From: Entrophospora sp. SA101
Lineage: Eukaryota; Glomeromycota; Glomeromycetes; Entrophosporales; Entrophosporaceae
Assembly: GCA_958430865.1 (NCBI GenBank)
Contig: CAUDNR010002113.1
Coordinates: forward strand, 1-64,000
DNA: 64,000 nucleotides
Direction: 5' to 3'
The notes below the pieces were generated by a model. The model worked only from the letters and a program-made list of their open reading frames with translations. It had not been told where the DNA came from and did not search any database. The position numbers were made by a program, and so were the translations under genes. Position 1 is the first letter of the stretch, and every line of letters begins with the position of its first letter. This document shows positions 24,100 to 33,537 of the stretch, in pieces.

Positions 24100-25541
24100 T
24101 GGTACTTGAAGGATTATTAACATCAGACAGGAGAGAATTAGTACTTAAGATTAATAATGTAATGAATGATATTGCTCATTCTGCTTTTCCAACTGTTTCT
24201 GACAGAGAAAATAGAAAGGTTATTTTTTACAATTAGTCAAAGAAAACAAAGAATTTTTAGAAAATGAAAAAGAATATTGCAGAGAAAATTATATTTATAA
24301 TTTTAAATTAGAGAATGTAACAAGTGTAAAACAACAAGATACTCTGATAAACTTTGTATTGGTCTACACCTACAAAGACTTTTCAATACTTGGACATCTG
24401 GAAATAAGATTATTGATGGTTTTATTTAAAAATGTCAACAGCTTTCATCATATTGTAGAATGGATACCTTATAAGCAATTTAAAAATATAAAAAAGCTAA
24501 CAGAAGGTGGATTCAGTTCAATTTATATTGCTGAGTGGACAAGAGGAAGTGTATATGATTATGATGAAAATAAAAGGAGTTTAGTTATTATGGAGCTCAG
24601 CATGTAGTATTAAAATCATTAAATAATTCAAGTAATCCAGGACAGTCTTTTTTAATGAGGTAATTAATCATATTTAAATTAAATTAAACTAAATTAAACC
24701 ATTTATTTTATTTTATTTTATTTTATTTTATTTATATAATTGATCACAGGCATTAAATTATTGTAAAATTAGTTCAAGTTTAATTGTTCCTTGCTATGGT
24801 ATAACTAAATTCCCAAATAATGGAAATTATGTGATGGTTCTTAATTATTTTCAACAAGGAACTTTAAGAGATTATTTACAAAAAAATCATTCAAGTTTAA
24901 CATTAAAGGATAGAATTAATATTTATGTGAGGTGTTATATGATATACATGAAAAGATTTAATTCATTGTGATTTACACAGTGGTAATATATTAATAAGTG
25001 ATGATGGTGGTGGTTATATTACAGGTTTAGGATTATGTGGACCAGTTGATGAAAAACCATCAAACAAAATCTATGGAATTATACCATATATTGCTCCAGA
25101 GCTATTTAGAGGAAACAAGAACACAAAAGAATCAGATATTTATAGTGTTAGGATGTTAATGTGGGAAATATTTGCAGGACATCCACCATTTGATAATAAA
25201 GCTCATGATCATTGTTTAATGTTAGATATGATTGGAGGCTTACAACCACTAATATTATCAGGAATGCCTGATGATTATCCACAAATGATGCAAAGGTGTT
25301 GAGATGTGGATCCAACTAAGAGACCAACCATTAGAGAGCTTTGTTGAATAAACTTCATAGTATTAATATTGGTGGTAGTAATAGTGGCAATAGTAGTAAT
25401 AATAATAACAATAATATTAATTCACAACAAATTCACAAATCACACCCATCAGCATATTATACAAGTAGAATATTAAATAATGAAATTTCTAAATTAAATT
25501 TAAGTAATGAAAGCTTATTAAATTATGAAAAGATAATTTAA
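24100..25541 (+). pseudogene. Decayed TKL-type protein kinase (Rhizophagus family)
   Basis: Start region near 24100 (MVLEGLLTSDRRELVLKINN). The usual pre-kinase segment survives in another frame as LFNTWTSGNKIIDGFI (about 24370-24450), then WIPYKQFKNIKKLTEGGFSS (glycine loop), a stop after SLVIMELSM, an intron-like gap (about 24660-24745), SSLIVPCYGITKFPNNGNYV and LNYFQQGTLRDYLQKNHSSL. The catalytic HCDLHSGNILI is present only after another frame change. The DFG position reads TGLGLCGPVDE, so the metal-binding Asp is missing. TGA replaces Trp in the QRCWDVDP motif near 25300. At least four lesions; not functional as a kinase. Confidence 0.85.
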
Positions 25542-25925
25542 TAAAGCAAATTAAATAGTTAATTAATTAATAATAATATAAGTAGAATTGCTGATGGATA
25601 ATTTTTTGTTAAATATAAAATAATCAAATTGTATAAAAATCCATCCATAGGTATGAATTTATAACTTTAAAGTAATTATATAAAAATGAAGAAATTCGGA
25701 AGTTAACTATTTGCATTTAAAATAATAAACCATTTCGCAGCTATCAGGAAAACATAAAAAAAACATACTAATAGAAATCTCTGGTTCTATTTAATATACC
25801 ACCAAAGTAATTCGAAAAAATGGAAAGTTAATTCAAAGTATTTGCTCAGTTGACATAAATATTTACTTGGCATTAGTAATTAGTAAGTGAGTAATACAGA
25901 AAATTAGTAATTACAAGTTCTAGTC

Positions 25926-26013
25926 ATAGGTTAGTTGATCAAAAATATCCTGTTAATTATGCCTCACTTCGTGATGTCATAATCAACATGATATTTTTGA
26001 TTAACTAACCTAT
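25926..26013. repeat. 88-bp near-perfect palindrome (MITE-like)
   Basis: ATAGGTTAGTTGATCAAAAA... and its inverted partner ...TTTTTGATTAACTAACCTAT pair over about 36 bp with 3 mismatches, around a loop of about 15 nt (CCTCACTTCGTGATG). No target duplication is clear. It is probably a short MITE. Confidence 0.75.
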
Positions 26014-26455
26014 AACACTATTATCGTGAAACCGAATTATGATTTTGATTGTGTAACTTTTTAATTTTTTTATTATTACTACAACCTTTCTTCTAATTCT
26101 CTAATTCAAAAACTAAAAACAAATTTTGTGAATATTACTCACCTTTGTTCATTACCAATCAAGAAATAATTGTTAAAATATAATAAATATTTTTACAACT
26201 CATTATTAAAACCAAGATTCTATTATTGCTATAAAGATGGACAAAACTAAAGCATGTTTCATATTTTATATTTATAGTTTAAAAGATTATAATAATAACA
26301 ATAAAAATATTAAACATTTAATTTCTTGTTATTTACAAGTTACAAATAATAATGGAAATACAGAAGATCTTGATCATGGTAGTCAAACAAGTTTCAATAC
26401 AGCAAGAGAGATATTAAAAGGTAAATTGTTACCACAGTATTTATAATAGAGATGG
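26014..26455 (+). other. Spacer with one weak ORF
   Basis: 26237-26446 starts with ATG and is open for 69 codons, ending in SFNTAREILKGKLLPQYL. An internal acceptor-like TTTACAAG precedes the better-looking part. I do not recognise it. It could be one exon of a lost gene. Confidence 0.2.
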
Positions 26456-27015
26456 TATACAGTCCCCCAAAAAAGTAATGGCGGGGTGTTTTTTTATTAT
26501 TAAAAAATTTTTTATATAACAATTATAAAAAAAAAAATTATTTTTAAAAAATTTAAAAGTAAAAGATTATATTTTCGAAAGATTAGAATATAATGAATTT
26601 TCATTCTATATTAATTCAAATTTGAATGTAATTTTTAAATAATTAATTTTACCAAGTACTGCTTTAATTTTTTAAAAAAAGGTCAAAATTTTTAATAACT
26701 TGACAAACATCAGTTGTATTATAATAAAACAACTATCAAAATGTTCACCTAGTTAAGCTGAATTCAATAAAGTCAAAATGATTAAAATCCAATTACTAGT
26801 TATTAAGAAAACAAACTTTAAAAGTTGTCAACAATTTTAAAGATAAAAAAACATCTCTATATTAAAACTTTATGAATTTCGATTTTTTAATAATAATCTT
26901 TTAACAAGTTATTCATTACTATTATTTATATATTTTGGTTAAATAAAATAAAATATTATTATGATAAATTTTGCATAATAATCCCACTGCCATTACTTTT
27001 TTGGGGGACTCTATA
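26456..27015. mobile_element. TA-flanked MITE with AGTCCCCCAAAAAAGTAATGGC ends
   Basis: The left AGTCCCCCAAAAAAGTAATG and the right CATTACTTTTTTGGGGGACT are perfect inverted repeats of at least 20 bp with TATA at both edges, as in Tc1/mariner-type MITEs. The interior is A+T-rich and non-coding. Length is about 560 bp. Confidence 0.82.
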
Positions 27016-27256
27016 ACCAAGAAAACGTGGGAGTTTTTTTTTATAAAATTTATGTGGTGTAACAATTTTTTGGCCGTTTTGGCCGTTTTTGCCAAATGGC
27101 CGTGGCCAAATGCCAACACTGATCACAAGGTTTGTAATGCTTAAGGGTAGAGACCTCCCTATAAATGATTTTCATTATAGAAAATGTCCACAAAATTTGG
27201 TGATCTGCATTACATATAAAAAAAAATACAATAATAAAAGTTTATAATAATATTAT
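27016..27256. other. Downstream flank of the transposase-RecQ gene
   Basis: 27068-27110 has a short GGCCGTTTTGGCCGTTTTTG repeat and its partial inverse. 27138-27150 carries TTAAGGGTAGAG, whose inverse (CTCTACCCTTAA) is at 32587-32598 on the other side of the gene. That pair may be a short terminal repeat or chance. Confidence 0.3.
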
Positions 27257-29423
27257 TTATTTTTGTCGAGAATTAAATAATTTTTCCCAATTTTCTTGCA
27301 TTATCATTGCAGTAGCACCTTCAACGACACCAAATATATGAAGATTTGTCTGTAATATACTTCCATTTGAGTTTGGTCTATATAAGTTTATCATTACTTT
27401 CACTATTTTACGTATTATAAGCAGATCAAGCAAATGTAGTGCTTCAGCTTTAGTCTTAATCAATCTTTCTTGTTTAAACGTTTTATCTTTATAAGTATTC
27501 AACAAGGTGAGTTCTTCATGATCACATTTCAATTGACAATAAACCTGTATAATATTCTTTGGTGTAGCTATTTTACCATTTTCGTTCAATTTATTCACCA
27601 CTTCTTCACTTACCTCTACCATTTTGAGCACATCTGACATCAAATTAACTTTAGATACAGGTTTAGCTTGTACTCGTAAACAGTTGTCACAATTTCCACA
27701 TGGAGGATTCAGAGTATCACCATTCCATGCAAAATATTCTGCTAGCATATATTCTCTACAAGTATATTGCTCCTCACAAAAATAAACAACTTCAAATATT
27801 TTGGCTTGCCTTTTATCTATTTCAGAACCTTCATCTACTTCCTCAGTCACTCTACAAAAATCGTTTGTATTATTATTATTGGTTTTAATTTTACATTACA
27901 ATATCAAAATACTTACAATTCTCTTCCTTGTGTTATAATTGTATAATTAGTACAAATATCATGACGGGAATAAAAAATCACAGATTTTGCAGAATTATGA
28001 TCTCTTTCTGCTCTCCCTGTTTCTTGGACAAGATTGCCTATTATAAAAAGGTAAGATTATATTATATCAATCTGTTTAATTTTTAAAGCAGTAGTTAGTT
28101 ACTTACCTATACTCAATGGAAATGTATAATGTATTACTAGGCGAATTTTTTTGTCATTAATTCCCATACCAAAAGCATTAGTTGCAATCATAATCTGAAT
28201 TTTATTATCTTTCCATGATTTCAATTTTTTATTTTTTTCTCCATTACCTAGAGAACTGTAATACACTGCCATATCATATCAAGATCAGCTTTTTCACAGA
28301 GTAGTTCATAAACATTATCACACACATGCACTGTTGGGCAGTAGATAATGCATTTTCCATCTTCTAATTCTTTCAACAACATGATAATTTCTCTAATTAA
28401 TTTCTCTTTAGTACTTTTAGAATGCACCTCTATTTTAAGCTCTGGACATGAAAAAGAAATTCCTTGAACAAAGGTAACATCAGATGGAGAAATACAAAGA
28501 TTTTCCAATATTGCATGAGCATCAATTTCCTTGCAAGTTCCTGTAAGCATCATAATTGGGATATCGGGAAATAGATGGTGATTTTCCTAAGTTTGTTCCA
28601 TGAAAAGTTAGATTACATTTATTTCAATAATAATTATTTTACTAAAAAGCCAATTTATTTTAGTTTTTTTACCTATAATGTCCACTTTCTATAATACAAT
28701 GTACTTCATCTATTACAAAAGACACAGGTGAATTTTTGGAAAAGTTCAACAGCATTTTGGTAAATGATTCATTATAAACAAAACTTTCTGCAGTCACATA
28801 TATGAGTTTTGTCAATCCAACAGCAATTTCTGAAAAGACTTTTTCAAAGTATTCTCGTGGCCTATCTTCACCAGTATAAATACTAGCACACCCAATTCCA
28901 GCAATCTATAAAAGAGTAAGGTAAATTTTCTTTCTTTTAAATATAAATCATTAATAAAACTTACCACTTGATCATCAATTAAAGATACTAATGGGCTTAT
29001 TACAATGGTCAAACCTCCACGCATTATAGCAGAAATCCAATAACACATTGATTTTCCAGCACCTGTTCTCATTGAAACAAAAGTATGATTTCCATTAACA
29101 TATTCTGATATTGCCATTTCTTGTGATTCTTGAAACTTTTGATATTTGAATACTTTTGTAAGCACATCATATGATGTAGGTGGATTAGCTTTCAAGTCTT
29201 GTGAAGGTGGTGTGTATTGATTATTTGGAAATTCATGATGATATCCAAATTTCAAACAGAAGTCATGATACTGACACAATCCTGTTGGAGAATACTTGGG
29301 AAAAGCATCACAAGCCAGACATTTTATAATTTTTTCAAAATCAAATATATATTTGGCAAATGTAGGTTCAAATTCTTTAGCTTTTATTTTTTCCTGAACA
29401 CTACGTCCATAAGGTACATAATC
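27257..29423 (-). pseudogene. RecQ half: complete helicase motif set and zinc/winged-helix region
   Basis: All RecQ motifs can be read: motif 0 FKYQKFQESQEMAI; Walker A RTGAGKSMCY (about residue 908); Ia VISPLVSLIDDQV; II FVIDEVHCIIESGHYR; III PIMMLTGTC; IV GKCIIYCPTVHVC; V IQIMIATNAFGMGINDKKIR; VI VQETGRAERDH; then the RecQ zinc module (CEEQYTCREYMLAEYF...CGNCDNC) and a winged-helix-like C-terminus ending NWEKLFNSRQK. DEVH replaces the usual DEAH, and the usual GRAGRDG reads GRAERDH. Two frame lesions fall here (between motifs II and III, and between motifs IV and V). RecQ enzymes unwind DNA 3' to 5' and act in recombination. Confidence 0.88.
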
Positions 29424-29492
29424 CTAAAAAAAAAAAAAAAAATCAAAGAATATTAACATATTATTTAATATATTTCAAACCAGGTTGTTTAC

Positions 29493-31661
29493 CTTGTCCC
29501 AATCAAATGTCTCAAGATTCCTTTTCTGTTCTTGAATCTTCTTACCACGTTCTTGATTTCTTTCAGCAATACTAATAACGTTTTTCTGATTTTGCTTTAT
29601 TCGCTGTTCACTTATTTGATTAATATTATATTTGTCAGCTTCAGATAATTGTTGGATATTACAAGCTGACCTGGAAATTTCCAGCATATTCAATAAACCA
29701 TTATTATATTGAAGAACAGCAAGGGCATGGCGTGTGCTGTAAGTTTTCCAATAATCAATTTTTTTATCCTGAAAACAAAGTTTTACACAATTGAATGCTT
29801 CATTGTATGATGTTCTAATGTGAGTAATTAAACTTTGTTTTGTAGGTATATAAAAAATTTTTTTGAGAAATTCTCTAAACTGATCTATTTGATTGCTTGT
29901 ATGATCTCTCAAATGTGGTTCTTTTAATTGAATATCAGGGTTTCCTTTTCTCCAACATACTTCATCCCAACAAAGGCTATGATTATCTGAAAGGTCCACC
30001 AATCTGTACCTTTTCTAGTTCATCATCAGACACAGTAATTTTATTTCCATCAAGCTTTCTTCCACTTGCTGCATACACACATGAATTATAATAGGTCATA
30101 ATTGTATTTTCATAATCTTTCCATATAGAGTTTTTTGCTGTAAAAAAAGGATAATAATAAGTGGATTATATAAAAACAGGTATGTGATTTAAGAAAGTTT
30201 ACCAATCTTTGCCCTTATATTCTTTCCAACATGTTTCAAATCTGCATATACTTTACTCACACAAGGAATATTATTTAAAGTTTTATTTGAGTTTAGGTCA
30301 CCATCTACACAAATATCCAAGAGTACTTCAGCTTCTTCCAATACTGGTGATATTTTTTCAATAATTCGTAACAATATTGCATGTTCCATCTGACGTGATG
30401 ATTGCTCATGATTGCCATGAAAAACTTCATACTCTTTGCCATCTTTATTTTTCAACTGACGTGGTTTTTCAGCAGTAGAAAAGGCAATAACAGGTTTGTG
30501 GTCATAATCTATTTGTAAAAAAGACTTTTAATTAGCAATTCTAACCAATTAATAATATTGTATTACCTTCTAAATTTCCCTGAAATATTAGCTCTCCACT
30601 AGCTTGATTTGCATTTCGACAATGTGACCAGGAACAATCAAAACTAGCAGGAAGTATTCTTTCTCCTTTTGCTTTGATATATGCAATAGCTTTTGTTAAA
30701 GCAATTTGTGCACTAACTTCAGCTTCATTATTTATGCTTTTCAAATATTCATTTTGTCTATCATAATAATGACCTTTTGATGACTGTGTTGTTACTCCCA
30801 TCATAGAAAAAATGGTTTGAAGTTGTCTCCTATTAACACCACCAACAAGTCCTGCTCCTGCTGCAAGTAAAGAAAATTTTGTACCAGGTAACTCATTATT
30901 ATATTCAGTAATTCCTTGACACATTTTACAATTGATTGTAATTTGAAGATTATAGCCAATTTTATTAACTTTCAGCTTCTTTTTAGACAGATCAAGGTTA
31001 TGGCATGTTAAACAAGGTTGAATAAATATGTTGGTGAGATATTGTTCAGTGTTAACTAATATTGTTGATCCAAATTTATTTTCTTCTATAGTTTTTTGCA
31101 CCCAATCTTTCAATGAATCCTTATTTTTTTTTTCATACTGATTATATTTTAAATTCTTTGCATATTCAAGGTCGGCTTTAGCATGTTTGAATCTTTTACG
31201 TAATGCATCACTTGATTTTTTTGAAGATTCATAATCAATTGCAAGAGCTAAAGTTGCTTCTGAAGATAAGTTTAGACCTGTTTCTTTAATTTCTATTCCT
31301 TGACAAATTATTGGATCTTGTGAAATTAACAATGAATTTCTTGCCTTTGCAATTATTTTTTCACCCTTTTTTTGCATAGTGGCAGTTAGCTTTACCATTT
31401 TGTTTTGAGGTTTTGTCAATGCAACAGAAGTTTCAAAAATATTTGGATAAATTGAATTGACTTTGGCTTGTAGATCATGTATAATATCAGGGTTACCAAA
31501 TCCAAGAATATCTGGAATAGAAATCTTCCCTGACCAATTTATGTATTTCTTCATGCTAACAAAAAAATCTGGGTTTGTTCCTTCGTGTATAATTTGTGTC
31601 ATCTCCACATTATTATAAATTTTCCAATGATATGTAAGGTATTCATTATTACTTTGAATTT
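29493..31661 (-). pseudogene. Transposase half: Mutator-like domain
   Basis: Features in order (residue numbers of the fusion model): zinc-binding CLTC...CKMC pair at about 320-350; FSLLAAGAGLVGGVNRRQLQ and the KGHYYDRQ motif (about 370-415); FDCSWSHCRNANQ (first catalytic Asp candidate, about 448); VLLDICVDGDLNSN (second Asp, about 537) followed by KVYADLKHVGKNIRAKIGK, which matches the 'K-C-HV-KR' region after the second Asp in Mutator-like transposases; and TSYNEAFNCVKL (acidic third residue candidate, about 685). This order and spacing match the Mutator-like transposase domain found in animals and fungi. A 1-nt insertion at about 30000 separates the second and third catalytic residues. 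Confidence 0.78.
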
Positions 31662-32042
31662 CTAGATAAAAATATATAACTCACCAAACTTTCCAATAAC
31701 ACAATGTCCAGGAAGTAAAGGAACCAATGGAGCAGTTGATATATCTCTTTTTGTAACATTATGATAATATGGATTTTTAGAATGATCCTCCACATTTATT
31801 TGTAATTCAGCATGAATACTAAGAATCTTGTGTGATTTTGATATATCACGAAGCATGTATCCACCATTTGCTCTTTTAAATTTTTCTAAAGAAGAATTGT
31901 TAGTTTGCATGTATTGTATCCACTGTGGAATCCTACAATAAATAAACAAAAATCAAAAAAAATATAGAACTTAAATATTTATTTGCTTATAATAAATAAT
32001 ACCTTTCCTTTTTTTTACTATTACTATTGTTTTCTACTGTCA

Positions 32043-33515
32043 CTAAATAAACATATTTATAAAATAAAACTAGAATTAGTATAAGCTCGACATAACATTA
32101 TTAATATTAGACATTCGCGACTATAGTCATTTGCAACTTAATAAGACATTCATGATTTCAAATAAGTTAAAATAAAATATTATTGCATTTAGCATATGCG
32201 ACTATAGTCATTCGCAACTTAATAAGACATTCACGATTTCAAATAAGTTAAAATAAATATTATTGCATTTAGCATAGATATTTATGTGTTTATGGAAGTT
32301 ACTTGTGGTTAAAATAGCTTTAACAGTCATTTGCAAATTTTAACTTAGGAATTCGCTAACTTTACTAGGAATTCGCCAGGAATTTGAACTTCGTTAATAA
32401 TATAAGTCATTATTTTTTAATACTAACTTTTATTTTTTTTTACATAAAGTTAAACTATAGTTCTTAGCAATATATTCTATGTGATTTTATAAAGGAATAA
32501 TAAAAGATATGACTCGTTTTATTTTAATATGTCATGGGAAATTTTTTTGGACATTTTTCATATTCGATTTTGTAATATGTAGATCCTCTACCCTTAAAAA
32601 GCTGGACTTCTGAAGAAGATAGTAATGATGTTTAAAAGTGGTTTGATTATTAGAACAAATTAATTTGTTTTTTTTAAAAAAATAATTTTTTTCATTTTAT
32701 TATAAAAATAAAATTCTTAAATTTAACTTGACCAATAAAATTATAAAAATAAAATTCTTAAATTTAAACTTGGCCAATAAAATTATAAAACCGTGGTTAA
32801 ACTTGGGTTTGAACCGCGGTTCAAACTGTGATCAGTAAACTGTCAATTGGTGCAGTTCACTAGTCAAACTGGCAGTTTATAAACCAAACTGAACCGAACC
32901 GAACCGAACCATTCCCATCCCTACCAATAAAATTATCCCTTAAATTGGCTATCGTACAAATTTGTACGATTAAATTTTTTTATATAAAAAAATTTTTCTG
33001 ATCATCACGCTTTCTAATTAACAAATGATATTTGAGATTCTATACATTGATCTATATATAGAAATTCGGCCATTATTATTATGGGTTTTGTAAAACTGTA
33101 AAAAGTCTACAATGCCCGTGTCGATCATTACCTTAAAAATTGATATATTCATAATAAAATTTTTTATTATGCGATTTGATTGGTGGAATTTTGTGATTTA
33201 CCAATAAAATTTTTCGAAATTCCCTTATTCGAAAATGTGGACAGTTTAAGGGATAAAACTGCGGTTAAACTTGGGTTTGAACTGCAGTGGTAAACCGCCA
33301 GTCGGTGCAGTTCACTAGCCAAACTGGCAGTTTATAAACCGAACCAAACTGAACAGCATAATAGAAGTTTGTTCATGTCACATGCAGATCATTAATTTGT
33401 GACACAATTGAATTATATTGCGAACATAGTAATACAACGACTTTTTATATCTTATGTAACCTATTTTTTTTAGAAGGTACGTGATAAAAATATTACAATT
33501 TAATGTTTTTCATAC
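32043..33515. repeat. Repeat-rich long first intron or upstream region of the fusion gene
   Basis: Contains an 81-bp tandem duplication (about 32117-32277, GCGACTATAGTCATTYGCAA in each unit), a shorter ~43-bp duplication (about 32695-32790, AAAATTCTTAAATTTAA), and two diverged direct repeats (about 32785-32905 and 33252-33355) sharing TGGTTAAACTTGGGTTTGAA-like and CAGTTCACTAGYCAAACTGG. No gene. If exon 1 at 33516-33537 is right, this is one intron swollen by repeats. Confidence 0.6.
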
Positions 33516-33537
33516 CTCCTTCTGTATTTTTAGACAT

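Larger units (their letters stand above)
27257..33537 (-). pseudogene. Mutator-like DDE transposase fused to a RecQ helicase (damaged gene)
   Basis: Eleven exons on the minus strand: 33516-33537 (MSKNTEG), 32003-32042, 31685-31932, 30567-31661, 30203-30508, 29493-30137, 28965-29423, 28673-28905, 28107-28586, 27917-28037, 27257-27851 (TAA); about 1,410 residues. The first half is a Mutator-like transposase, the second half a full RecQ core, and the junction intron (29424-29492, GTAAAC...TTTTAG) joins FDWDK to DYVPYGRSVQEK in phase 0. All other introns (58-86 nt) also keep phase. Damage: +1 at about 30000; -1 across intron 28587-28672; a GATATGATATG tandem duplication near 28258 that shifts the frame; and a stop in exon 3 that is removed only by a 23-nt GTGAGT...CTAG 'intron' (31662-31684). 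The 1,473-nt first intron is unusually long, and exon 1 is the least certain. A transposase carrying its own helicase would be expected to act in the nucleus on element DNA; this is inference. Confidence 0.75.

Noticed and set aside
27257..31661. Two separate neighbouring genes, a transposase and a RecQ helicase
   Set aside because: There is no stop, no start and no spacer between them: the last transposase exon ends at a donor, and the next exon starts the RecQ part in phase after an ordinary 69-nt intron.
27138..32598. TTAAGGGTAGAG / CTCTACCCTTAA as terminal repeats of the transposase-RecQ element
   Set aside because: Only 12 bp match, no target duplication is seen and the pair excludes the proposed first exon. 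Too weak to define the element.
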